64,000 bases of DNA from Symbiodinium natans (Eukaryota; Sar; Dinophyceae; Suessiales; Symbiodiniaceae): positions 67,501 to 131,500 of the forward strand of contig CAJNDS010002219.1 in NCBI GenBank assembly GCA_905221605.1, given 5' to 3'. The translations under genes and the position numbers were made by a program. A model generated the notes under the pieces. It saw nothing but the letters and a program-made list of their open reading frames with translations, ran no database searches and was not told the DNA's origin. Positions 9,530 to 22,714 of this stretch are shown piece by piece. Position 1 is the first letter of the stretch. Each line of letters starts with the position of its first letter.

Positions 9530-12280
9530 GCAGCGTGCTGGAGCTACCAGCCTTCTGCAGGTGCAAGCGCGCACACCGGAGCTGTATGTACCTTAGACTG
9601 GACATTCATGGTGCGACTGCAAGCGCTACATTTAAGCAGCCTAGGCTACGGCAACGCCATGATGACTTGCAGCACTCACTGGTACGACATGCTTGGAGGT
9701 TCATGGGGTGCTTATACGTCGGGGTATAAGGACCCGAATCATGTTAAAACCACAGCTACCCTACTTATATTCGCACTTGTAAGTAAGGGTACTTGTTAGT
9801 GAGAATATAAGCACGGTAACTGTGGTTATTACCTTATTTAAGGTCTTTATAACCCGTACTTAGAATGAACTGCCAAGAATGGGTTGGGAGGCGCGGTGAT
9901 AGGTTTTAGAGTTTAGGGTTGAGGGTTTAAGTTTCAGGGCTGCTATCTGCTGAGCTGCAGATTTCTCAGAGTTCTCGCCGGCTGGCTGCCACCAACGCAT
10001 CAGAGATCCATCCTGAGCAGCCCCAAAAAGACAGCATACCCCAAACCCTAAACCCTACACCCTGAACCTTCATGACCCGGATGAATAGAAATTGTATGTA
10101 ATCTCATTCTGAACCTACAAAGTTGTTTGTCGTAACAAGCTGGCGCCACACAAAACCCCGTCCCCAACGAAATTCCAGAAACCATCTAAGTAAGTTGATC
10201 CAAAGCGCCCCTGGCTGCTTCAAGGGCAAGCAAAACAAACAACATTCGGCCAAGAAAGCAAAAAAGAAAACGCGCTCAAACTTTCGGTCAAATTGTTCGG
10301 TCAAAACTCCGGACCCAAACCCTATACAATTTCTATAAACCCTAAACCAAAAAACCCAGACCCTACAAACCCTAAACCCTAAACCCTAAACCCTAAACTC
10401 GATACCCTAAACCCTAAACCCTAAACCCTAAACCCTAAACCCTAAACCCTAAACCCTAAACCCTAAACCCTAAACCCTAAACCCTAAACCCTAAACCCTA
10501 AGCGGCCCCCCAGTCCCTGCCCGCCAAGCCTTCTCCAGCATCACTGCTCAACTGCAAGGGGGCCTCCGTGTCGCCAAGAACCTGAGAGGTTTAGGGTTTA
10601 GGGTTTAGGGTTTAGGGTTTAGGGTTTAGGGTTTAGGGTTTAGGGTTTAGCATGTCTTCTGGGTTGATGGCGTTTTCAAGGAACGTAACGGTTTAGGGTT
10701 TGGGGTCTGGGGTTTAGGGTTTAGGGTTGAGGGCTTAGGGTTTAGGATTTAGGTTTCCAAAGCTTTCGTAGCACATGCTCCTCATCCTACCGATGGAGCA
10801 GAACACACTCAAAAGAGAGACACTTTTGCCAAATGTTTTGGGTTCAGGGGTTGGGTTGGGTTTGAGAACACTCAGAACATCGCAGGAACCCAGAACAAAA
10901 GACAGAACAGTCGTGGCCTGTGTCGTAAGAATGTGCTTTGGAAAGTTCCGAGCAGAACTGCATAGAATCTATCAGGCTACGGTTCATTGACAACTTAAAA
11001 TCGGAGGGCGTGGTCTGCCATGAAGGTGGCTTGACATGGCCAGCATACTGTGCGGCAGACTGAATCATAAACAAACTCACCCCCAGACGCTCTCTAAACT
11101 ATCCAAGGCACCCACTCTGTCGAAATTTGGTGAGTCTTTTCGCTAAACTCAAAACAAGATCCTACAAGCCTACAAGGACAAGCAGCGGTGCAAGTCAAAT
11201 CAGTCACATGGCGAGAAATCGAAATCCCACCCACTCTGAAACTGCTCACTTCTGAGCAGTTGCTCAGTGCCCAATTTTGCCACTAGTCTACCAATGGCTT
11301 AAGAACACCAAAAAACATTCTTCCCCATTAAGGGTAATATAGGGAGTATTACTTTCTATTCTTTTGGGGTTCTTAAGCAGATAGTAGTAGTCATCTAGTC
11401 ATTTGCTTGCACCAGATAGATGGACATTGGGCCTTCCGCAAGACGAATTCGCCTCAGAGAGCTCCCATGCGTCTTTGTTCGACACCAGGCAAGCATCTAG
11501 AAGTGTTTCCACTGCCCCAAGGCGAACATGCGGAGATCTAGAGTTTAGGGTTAGGATTTAGGGTTTAGGTTTAGGGTTTAGGAAACCCAAACAATGAACG
11601 ATGCCACATCCATCTCCAGATTCTCCACGTGAGGATGACCTCTCAACACCCTTACAGTGGGAATCTGAAGCCCCAAACCCTGAACCCCATGGTGCAAGGA
11701 ACGCACAAAGATCCGCCGCCCCTGTGTTGCCAAGGGCATTTCTGAGCAAAATGTGGAACAAGTTAGAGGGGACCAGCTTGTTCTAGACCCGAGATGCGGG
11801 GTTGTGACCAAAGGGGGGTGGGGGGGGGGGGGGGTGGAGAGGGGGCGGCCACATAAATTTATACATGTCACAATAACACAACATGACAGACAATGCATTA
11901 GGTACATCCACGTATATATACAGATATACATATATACATATACATGTACATATACATAAATAAATAAAAGAAATAAATAAACATACATATATATATATAT
12001 ATGTACATATATATATATGTATATGTGTGTGTGCATATATTTATATATATGTATATGTTTTGTACACATATGTTGGAGAGCAGAACCATATCTCTATACA
12101 TATGCATGTGTATATGTATATATATATATATACACATATTTCTTATCTATTTATGTATCTATTGATGTATCTATTTATGAACTTGCTTATTCTCTAATTA
12201 TGTATTTATGCATGTATTTCTTTATGTACTTTCAACATAAAATGGGCAAAACAAACAAAGAACACACAACAACAAACAAG
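9530..12280. other. Tract-rich and AT-rich region without a closed gene
   Basis: Holds a family D element (about 9,694-9,830); CCCTAAA tracts at 10,042-10,066, 10,340-10,401 and 10,406-10,501; TTTAGGG tracts at 10,588-10,650, 10,691-10,756 and 11,541-11,582; a family B element at 11,288-11,387; a G homopolymer at about 11,813-11,834; and a TATATACA-rich stretch at 11,912-12,235. Small unique islands remain but none could be joined into a gene. Confidence 0.7.
11288..11387. repeat. Family B element (inverted-repeat)
   Basis: CTACCAATGGCTTAAGAAC at the left and TTCTTAAGCAGATAGTAG at the right are inverted repeats. The core has a CCCCATTAAGGGTAATATAGGG-like motif, as in the copy at 58,375-58,479. 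Confidence 0.7.
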
Positions 12281-12287
12281 AATGGAC

Positions 12288-13330
12288 AAGAGGCCGGCCG
12301 CCCGCTCAGAGCGTCGAAAGCAGCCGTCACCCAGTTGACGGGCAAGTCGGGCGGGTCGTAGCTTTGCAACGACCTGGTGCCCAACGGGCGCCGTCCCAGC
12401 CGCAACAGCCCAAGAGTCAGGCTCACGACGCCGATCAACATCAAAACCAGATCCGCAAACCGACCCAACCAGCTCAACTAGGGTTTAGGGTTTAGGGTTT
12501 AGGGTACAAGAGCCCTGAAGCTTGAGTCTCCGCCCCTCATGCCTCGTTGGCTTGACCTTCTGAGCGAGCGTGCCGAAAGCCTCGCGGGCATCATGCAAGT
12601 TACGATCAAGGCTCCAGGCCCGCGCCTTCCTCTTTCCCCCCTGCTCTCCCCAAGCCTGTGTGATCCAGTTGCCGCCCTTGCACGCCGGCACTGCCCGTGG
12701 CGTACCCGGCTCGTCGAGGTAGCCCACAAGGGCATGCACCAAGAATGCGTAGGGCTCCTAGCGGACACAGGCACGGGGTGAAGGACGAGGGCTTTGACAA
12801 ACACTTGTGCGGGCGGCAGGCAAGGTCGCACTCTCGCCAAGCTGCTTAGACCCTTAAACCCTAAACCCTAAACCCGCTCAACGATGCTTCAGCCTGTAAG
12901 TCATAAGCTATGGCAGCCAGTAGCCGAGCCGCAGCTACGAAAGCGCAGTCTGCCACCAGCATCTTGAGCCTACCACCAGTCCAGCTGCCGCTGCGACAGA
13001 CGCGCTGCCTTGCTAGGGAAGGTCTGTGGGTCAGCTATCAACGATGCTGGCAGTGCGACATTGTGTGAACCCAAGGAATACCATACCAGACGATGCGTTG
13101 CATGTGCAGAAAAGTTCGAGGCCTGAAGCTAAAACCCAGCCTGCGTGGCCCGTTACGCCTTGGCGCACAAAAACAAAAACTCCCCTCTCCCCGCGGCCTC
13201 AGGCGTCTTCGGAGAAAGGCGCGCAGCGCTTCCATGAGGAACTCCGACTCCATTCTGGAGGCGGGTGCAGCGTGGGCAGCGGGCCCTGGTCAAAAGGTCC
13301 ACTATCCGCCACAGCAAGCACTCGCTGGCT
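12288..13330 (-). CDS. Unknown gene, copy 2 of the duplication
   Basis: Minus-strand segments match copy 1 at 2.1-3.5 kb: about 13,330-13,170; from 12,757 (acceptor CTAG|G) with YAFLVHALVGYLDEP and GGNWITQAWGEQGG; about 12,612-12,510 with AREAFGTLAQKVKPTRH; and about 12,476-12,288 with FADLVLMLIGVVSLTLGLL (probable membrane helix) and SLQSYDPPDLPVNW, ending at CTT|GTCC. Four silent changes cluster in each of two segments, supporting these frames. A heptamer tract at 12,481-12,504 separates the last two segments here but is absent from copy 1. Exact exon ends and function are unknown. Confidence 0.55.
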
Positions 13331-16202
<2,872 letters not shown>

Positions 16203-16251
16203 GTTTAGGGTTTAGGGTTTAGGGTTTCGGGTTTAGGGTTTAGGGTTTAGG

Positions 16252-16724
16252 GAGCAGTCACTGGGCAGAGCAGATCTTGGTAGCCCAGTGACCATATTAT
16301 AGTATGGGCACCCTTTCTTGGGTGGGTTACTTTATACAGGAACCCATAACCCTAAAAAAGGGTAAAGGGTGCCATGGGGCTACCAAGAGCTGTTCCGTAA
16401 TTCGCCAGAGAAGTTGGCAAGGGCCTGAAAAATCCTGAACTCGGGTTTAGAGAAGAGGAACAAAAGCGGGAGGTTGAGACAGCCGGCTTGGCTTGGGTTT
16501 TGGCCCAGAGGGGTGACACAAGCGAACACCTGCATGGATGCTTTGCATCAGCCACGCAAGGGCTCTCAAACAGACCCTAAACCCTAAACCCTAAACCCTA
16601 AACCCTAAACCCAAAACCCTAAACCCTAAACCCTAAACAGCACATTCGGTCACTTGTCCGGTCGCCGACTGCCCTGTCGCGAAGACTGAGGTGCAACTGG
16701 TGCCATCCTGAGCGAGCTTCTTTG
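16252..16724 (-). CDS. Three-exon gene model with a pure telomere-repeat intron
   Basis: Exon 16,724-16,639 (AKKLAQDGTSCTSVFATG... TECA) is joined across 16,577-16,638 to exon 16,576-16,384 (GLFESPCVADAKHPCRCS ... SLANYGTAL), then across 16,276-16,383 to DLLCPVTAP. The first intron is 62 bp, GT-AG, made only of TTTAGGG heptamers with one variant. The second is a family A element using its own GT and AG. Both joins keep an open frame of about 100 residues. The TAA after the last segment lies in the next heptamer tract (16,203-16,251), so the true end is unresolved. Cys-rich middle; family not recognised. Confidence 0.6.
16276..16387. repeat. Family A introner-like element, copy 4
   Basis: CTTGGTAGCCCAGTG...ATGGGGCTACCAAG. 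The intron it forms (16,276-16,383) starts GTAGCCCC and ends CTACCAAG on the minus strand. Because the termini are inverted repeats, either orientation would supply GT and AG. Confidence 0.8.
16577..16638 (-). other. Intron made of telomere heptamers (62 bp)
   Basis: Minus-strand sequence GTTTAGGG...GGGTTTAG, bounded by exon ends GTGCT| and |GGTCTG. No non-heptamer sequence lies between the exons. Confidence 0.75.
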
Positions 16725-16734
16725 CTGAGTCATG

Positions 16735-18260
16735 GGTTTAGGGTTTAGGGTTTAGGGTTTAGGGTTATAGGGTTTTGGTTTAAGGTTCAGGTTTAGGGTT
16801 TAGGGTTTAGGGTTTAGGGTTTAGGGTTTAGGGTTTAGGGTTTAGGGTTTAGGTTTTAGGGTTTAGGGTTTAGGGTTTAGGGTGTAGGGTGTAGGGTTTG
16901 GGGGCATGAAGCGGAGTTGGATACAGCACTGCATGTTGGACACAACTTGAGAAGCTGCAAGGACCCCGCTGTGTGGCAAGCTGGGAGCACACGAGGCGTG
17001 CGTTCAGCTCCAGTAGCCTGTCGCACATGGGGTTTCCGAGAATAGGGGCACCAATGTTTAATTTAGGGTCTAGGGTTTAGGGTTTAGAGTTTTGGGGTTT
17101 CCTAGAGTAAGGATGATCGTATTTTGGCGCATTTTGGGAAATGCCATACATGTATGGGCTGAGGCAGGATGTCTCAACAATCCAACGTGTCAGATACTTT
17201 CGCCCCCTAAACCCGAAACCCTAAACCCTTAACCCTATACCCGAAGCCCTAAATTAAACATTGCGCCTGGTCATCGTTCGCTTCCGTGTGGAATGCAGCC
17301 ACCTGGCAGAACGTGCCCGGCTGCTCTTCAGCAACGCCCTTGCCCAAAAAAGGTTAGCCTTTTATTATATATGGTAGGATTCTATTTACCCAAAAAAGGA
17401 GAACTCTATGTACCCAAAAAAGGATAAAGGTCACCTACCCAGCCCCTCAGCCCAAGAAGTTCAACCTTTACCCTAAACCCTAAACCTTAAACCGTAAACC
17501 CTAAACCCTAAACCCTAAACCCTAAACATCAAGAATCGAAACAAGGCGGTTGCCACTCTTCGGCTTCGGCCAAGCTAGGGCTGCTGCTTGTCGCAGCCTG
17601 GTCAGCATCTGCACGAGATGTCTAGGGACTACGGTTTATTGGGTAGTGCAGCTGACCTCGGAATGACTGCCGAATGTGATGTTACTTAGGGTTTAGGGTT
17701 TAGGGTCTAGGGTCTAGGGTTTAGGGTTTAGGGGGTTTAGGGGGTTTAGGGTTTAGGGTTTAGGGTTTAAGGGTTAAGAAGGGTTAAGGGTTAAGGGTTA
17801 AGGGTTTAGGGTTTAGGGTTTAGGGTTTAGGGTTTAGGGTTTAGCGCTACCGGACTGCTTGTAAACATCGAGCCGTTTCACCATGACGGGAACTCTCTTG
17901 TTCCTGCCTGGCTGTCTCAAGGAATGTTGTGGAAGAGCCTCAATAGCAAACAAGGACCTAGCAACACTTCACTGATCTTTGACATTTTTTTCGTAAGCCG
18001 CGGGATCTGCGCTCTTTGTCCCACACAAGAAGACCCCAAATTTCATAAACTCAATCTTAACGTCTTCTGCTTGCTTCTGTTTAACGACTCTATTCGGTTT
18101 GCGCACCAAGTGCGACAGATTCATGAACCGAATAAAGTACCGTCCTGTGACAGTCCTGTGTTGAAACCTTTAATGAGTTGTACGTGAGAGAGTAAACGAG
18201 CAAACAGATCAAAGTTAATCGCAGATTGAGAGAAAAAGCCTTTCATTCCGTATGTCAGAC
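16735..18260. repeat. Telomere-like tracts, 16.7-18.3 kb
   Basis: TTTAGGG 16,735-16,900, 17,069-17,100 and 17,686-17,845 (with TTAAGGG variants); CCCTAAA 17,205-17,250 and 17,472-17,525. 17,846-18,260 is unique; a plus-strand frame at 17,924-18,187 (87 codons) has no recognisable domain and I do not claim it. Confidence 0.8.
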
Positions 18261-18264
18261 TTCT

Positions 18265-18395
18265 CTACTATTTGCTTAAGAATCCCACCCCCCCCCCCCC
18301 AAAAAAAAAAAAAAAAACACAATCCCTATATTACCCTTATAAGGAAGAATATCTTTTTGTGATTTTTTTGGGGGGGTTCTTAAGCAATTGGTAGT
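18265..18395. repeat. Family B element with C/A homopolymer core
   Basis: CTACTATTTGCTTAAGAA at the left and TTCTTAAGCAATTGGTAG at the right, with (C)n(A)n just inside the left end. Related copies: 11,288-11,387 and 58,375-58,479; a right end also at about 32,001-32,021. Confidence 0.75.
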
Positions 18396-18450
18396 ACTCT
18401 TTCCATGGGCTGAAAAGCAAAGAGTCGGAGTGTGTGTGGCTGTTTCTAAG

Positions 18451-18600
18451 TGTCGACCTCAGGCCCCTGAAATTACTTGTAATCAGGGCTCCATAAGGGT
18501 TTAGGGTTTAGGGTTTAGGGTTTAGGGTTTAGGGTTTAGGGTTAAACAATAAGGGAATGTTAAGACTCATCCCACATCGATACCTGGTATTCCTCTCTCA
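18451..18600. repeat. Dispersed repeat split by a telomere-like insertion
   Basis: Shares TGTCGA-TTTCA/CCTCA, AAAATTACTT-A/GTAA and GTTAAACAATAAGG with 61,373-61,475. Here 47 bp of TTTAGGG (18,495-18,541) sits between CTCCAT and GTTAAACAA, which are adjacent in the other copy. Confidence 0.8.
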
Positions 18601-18681
18601 ACCGGGCACTTGAGCTCGTTGAGTCGTTGCTTCACATCTGCCTTTTGACCCTAAGGTGCAATGGATTCGATCCCCACCCCC

Positions 18682-18867
18682 TAAACCCTAAACCCTAGCA
18701 AAAAGGTTAAACCCTAAACCCTAAACCCTCAACCTAAACCCTAAACCCTAAACCCTAAACCCTAAACCCTAAACCCTAAACCCTAAACCCTAAACCCTGA
18801 ACCCTAAACCCTAAACCCTAAACCCTAAACCCTACACCCTAGCCCTAAACCCCAAACCCCAAACCCT
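18682..18867. repeat. CCCTAAA tract
   Basis: About 170 bp of CCCTAAA with a few CCCTGAA, CCCTACA and CCCCAAA units, bordering the coding island 18,868-18,975. Confidence 0.9.
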
Positions 18868-18975
18868 AACGTGGGCGGCGCCTCTTGCCGTAGCCAGCGC
18901 CGGCCGTTGGCCATGCGCAGCCACCAGCCACTCGCACCTCAGCGCTGGGTAGGGGCCCCCTTGACTCCATGTACT
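18868..18975 (-). CDS. Coding island (one exon), unknown protein
   Basis: Minus-strand frame contains QYMESRGPLPSAEVRVAGG and GAGYGKRRRP and is bordered by heptamer tracts on both sides. A GT donor (CCAC|GTTAGGG) at the tract edge is possible. Confidence 0.4.
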
Positions 18976-20359
18976 GGCTTTTAGGGTTTAGGGTTTAGAG
19001 TTTAGAGGTTTGGGGGTATATGTCTATGTAGTAGATTCTAGTACATTGCATCGTATATGCTCGTATAAATACTACATGCCCAGTACAGGAAGATGTGTAG
19101 GTGAAAAGTGAATATGCATACGCCTATGACTATGTTATGTCCATGCGCATGAAGATCTCATGAGGATCTGAAGTTGTGCGACTACGAGTCACAAAGCGGA
19201 GTGTGGATCAGTGAAGCCCTTCAGTGCAGCGTCGTAGCTTGGCATTGGAGAGCAACGACTGCAATTCACAATGATGTTCGGCCCTGCCTCTGCATGCCAA
19301 CTGCGAAAGAGATCTGGGAGCCTGCTTGTACAGAAGCGTTCGAGGAGACTGTAGCCTAAATGAACAACGCCAGCTATCGGCAGCCATGTCCGAGGAGTTG
19401 GAAGGGCCTATCTCGCAAACCCAAAACCCTGAACCCTACGCCCTATAAATCCTAAACCCTAAACCCTAAACCCTGAACCCTAAACCCTAAACCCTAAACA
19501 TCCCTAAACATCCCTAATCATCCCTAATCATCCCTAAACATCCCTAAACATCCCTAAACCCTGAGCCCTCCTCTAGTCGGCCTTTGCTTAGAGGACGCCC
19601 TACTCCTCCGCGGCCCCCGCAGCGCGTGCGCTCGATGGCGAGGAACATCGTTCCGGGTGGTAGTCGCGTGCCCTGGCCCACATTGTGAGTATAGAAACCT
19701 TTGAAACGAACATATTCTTATGTTCTTACTACTATAATGTCTTATAGAAACCTTTGATCCTAACATATTCCTACGTTACTATATAATGTCTCATGAGTAT
19801 AAAAACCTTGAAAAGTAACCTATTCTTATGGTACTATATAATGTCTCATGATCGTCTCAAACTATTATTCATTCAATTCGCTATGTTCTTGTACGATGAC
19901 ATTCTGGTTCGTGCACGGCTGAAAATTTTAGGGTGTAGAAGGTTTCACCTGTATGAATCCCCAGAACCCAAGGATAGAACCCTAGGGGTACAACCCTGAA
20001 TCCCTTGAAAAGCTAGAGGGGCCGGGTGGATTGAACAGTCTAGGGTTAGGTTTTTTTGTGATGATGGTCCTTTGGGATCGTGGAACTTCTAGCTGTATGG
20101 CGAGGCTACGGGTATCATGGCATGATATTGGAAATTCGGTATAGGGTTTAGGGTTTAGGGTTCAGGGTTTAGGGTTTAGGGTTTAGGGTTTAGGGTTTCT
20201 TCCGACTCCTGCCCCTGGTATTGTGCCATGGCTAGGCAAGCGAAGTTTCTTGAACAGCATGCAAAACCTCCATGATCTGCGAATCTTCCCTAAGGCTCTA
20301 AGGACTCTTATTTTTAGGGTTTGTGGGCCCAAAGGCCTTCTTATGTAAGGTCTTGGGGG
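18976..20359. repeat. Tracts and unresolved islands, 19.0-20.4 kb
   Basis: TTTAGGG 18,980-19,010 and 20,142-20,198; CCCTAAA with CATCCCTAAA variants 19,437-19,560. An island at about 19,200-19,360 is open on both strands. 19,561-20,140 is unique with no gene I can defend. Confidence 0.6.
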
Positions 20360-20726
20360 CTATTTTGAGCCTAAGGGAGTGAAGCCCTAAACCCTAAACC
20401 CTAAACCCTAAACCCTAAACCCGAAACCCTAAACCCTAAACCCTAAACGGCAGAATCCAAAGACCAGGGTGAGAGCTTGCCGTGACCCCCCATGTGCCGG
20501 AAGGAGCTCCGTACTTCCGAGATACCGCTCGCAGGATGCTTCGCCGCGCTAGTGTCCCTAAACCCTAAACCCTAAACCCTAAACCCTAAACCCTAAACCC
20601 TAAACCCTACACCCTACACCCTAAACCCTAAACAGAATGGCCTTCTCGGTGGCACCAGGGGAGTCGGCCGTGGCTGCGCCATCCCTGGCGACCACACCTG
20701 GAAAGAACTTGTGGCGGTTATACGCC
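20360..20726 (-). CDS. Gene model with two pure telomere-repeat introns
   Basis: Exon 20,726-20,634 (AYNRHKFFPGVVARDGAATA ... EKAI) joins across 20,558-20,633 to exon 20,557-20,449 (DTSAAKHPASGISEVRSSF ... WSLDSA), which joins across 20,387-20,448 to GFTPLGSK and a TAG at 20,360-20,362. Exons are 93 and 109 nt and the split codon CT|G is completed exactly. The upstream exon starts at acceptor GGTAG|G; further upstream exons are likely. The short last segment may instead be intron, so the stop is tentative. Function unknown. Confidence 0.65.
20387..20448 (-). other. Intron made of telomere heptamers (62 bp)
   Basis: GT-AG, one TTTCGGG variant, between TCTGCC| and |GGCTTC on the minus strand. 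Same length as the intron at 16,577-16,638. Confidence 0.65.
20558..20633 (-). other. Intron made of telomere heptamers (76 bp)
   Basis: Reads GTTTAGGG... with two TGTAGGG variants ... TTTAG on the minus strand, between ATTCT| and |GGACACT. Confidence 0.8.
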
Positions 20727-20748
20727 CTACCCCCCTCCCGCCACTCTA

Positions 20749-22631
20749 AGGGTTTAGGGTTTAGGGTTTAGGGTTTACGGTTTACGGTTTAGGGTGTAGG
20801 GTTTAGGGTTTAGGGTTTACATGGTCCCCTAATATCCCCTAACATGGGCCCTTAAAAAGGGGGCTCCCTATATACCCCTTCTAGGGTTTATGGTTTAGGG
20901 TACCCCTTAAATACCCTATACCCTATACAAGTCAAGGGCCCATACTTCAGAACCCTTTAAAGCAGGAGGTATAGGGACCATATCAAGGGCCCATGCAACC
21001 ACCCGTAGATATAATGACCAACGCCTTGTCCTCATGGTTGCGGCTCAGGGGACAGAACCCTCCTCCTTGTAGTTAGCCCTGTGCTTGAAGGTTCATCGGT
21101 ACTTATAGGTGGGGTTATAAGTTATAAGTACCAAAAAGTAAGGTTGTAACCATGCTTACCCTATTTATAACCCTACTTCGTAGCATCCAAGCAAGAGCAA
21201 CCAACTTGCTTGCGAACAACAGCACATCAAATCTGTTGTCAGGTCTAAGGAAAGGTTCTCGGCTTGAAGAACCCTAAACCCTAAACCCTGCGCTCAAGAA
21301 CCCTCAACCCTGAACCCTAAACCCTAAACCCTAAACCCTGTGCTCAAGAACCCTCAGACATGCCCACACTTTCTGCATGCGTGCGGCGGTAGATGGGCAG
21401 GCGGCGAGACACCATTCGCCGGAGAAGAGCCTCCACCTCTTGAACTCTACGGGGGCTTGTAACACTAAACCCTAAACCCTAAACCCTAATTTAGGTGTCT
21501 TAGGGTTCCGTGCTTGGGGTTCAAAGGGCTTCTCGGGCGTGAAGCATACTAATATAATCATGAAGGGGACCAATAAAAGACTTATAATAAGGGCCGGGGA
21601 TACAATAATAATATAAAGATTGATGAAGATAATTTAGTATTGAACTTGTCAAGAAGAAAATGATGCACGAAATTCGATATTGAATGAATGGAATGCGTGC
21701 ATGTTCTATTTCGTTTATTTGCAGGCGCTTGTAATAAGAAAATAGAAGCACGTGAGAAAACATTGAAAAATAATAAGCGAAAGAAGACAAAGCAAAACAG
21801 TAATGCTGTGCGCTTCTCTTCACGCATTAATGATACTCATATTGCTTGTAAAGATGTAGAGCATAACATTTGTACTAAATTAATCATAAAGTGAAAAGAA
21901 GGGAAATGGGTTGAAACAACCTTTCGTTCGGGTCTTAAGTGGTTGTATCTAAAGTTTAGGGGCCAGGGTTTAGGGCGCAATCTGGCCCGCCGGCGGCATT
22001 CCCGTGGGAAACTCCGTGCGCTATAGTGTACGCAGTCCTCTCACTCCTCCTGCGCATTGTGATCCCTTGCCCGAAGCCCAAAACCCAAGCATCCCCAGAC
22101 ATCTTCCAGCAACCTGGTAACCGAATTAAACCCTATATGTGGAGCTTATCTAGCTGCGGAGTGCAAGCCGGCCATCGTGCCAAACAACCCCCGCCTTAGA
22201 TCTCTGCAGCGTAGGCTGCATGACTACATCTACATTGGTAGTTAAGCATAATGCCTGTTCCCAAAATAACCCTCTATTTCCCTCATAAACCATAGAGCAA
22301 CCTTACAGATTCCGGTACTACAAGTAGTGTTCGTGGTACATAGGGGTAACAGTGGCTTTTAAACTGATTCAGGGTACTTATACATCCCACATAAGCATTC
22401 ATGAACCTCCAAGTAACCCTTAGTAGCCCAGTAACCATATCATAATGAGGGCACCTTGTTTGGGTTGGTTAACTTATAAGGGAACCCGAACCAAAAAAAA
22501 GGGTAAAGGGTACCACTGGGCTACTAAGGTAACTAGCGTAGGCCCTACACCCTAAACCCTAGACCCTAGACCCTAAACCCTAAACCCTAAACCCTAAACC
22601 CTAAACCCTAAACCCTAAGGGTAAAGGGAAC
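20749..22631. repeat. Tracts and small elements, 20.7-22.6 kb
   Basis: TTTAGGG 20,749-20,819; a family E repeat at 20,821-21,001 (ACATGGTCCCC ... GGGACCATATCAAGGG; relatives at 30,003-30,150 and 38,640-38,750); a family D element 21,084-21,191; CCCTAAA 21,272-21,340, 21,466-21,489 and 22,546-22,619. 21,500-22,400 is unique; 21,541-21,900 is AT-rich with overlapping frames on both strands and no recognisable protein. Confidence 0.7.
22419..22528. repeat. Family A introner-like element, copy 5
   Basis: CTTAGTAGCCCAGTAACC...CTGGGCTACTAAG, inverted ends with a one-base change in both arms that preserves pairing. Confidence 0.75.
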
Positions 22632-22711
22632 CAAGGCAGCTGCCTGGGAAACCTGCTGCTCGCGCAAGCATGGCCACTTCTTCACCAACCTGGGCCAGGT
22701 CTCTCCAGCTT
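22632..22711 (-). CDS. Coding island (one exon), unknown protein
   Basis: Minus-strand frame with SWRDLAQVGEEVAMLARAAG, between a TTTAGGG tract (22,715-22,773) and a GT (CTTG|GTTCCC) followed by CCCTAAA. Clear amphipathic coding character; family not recognised. Confidence 0.5.
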
Positions 22712-22714
22712 CCG

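Noticed and set aside
18590-18690. tRNA-like GGATTCGATCCCC segment
   Set aside because: The T-arm-like box is present but no matching acceptor stem, D-arm or anticodon arm could be folded.
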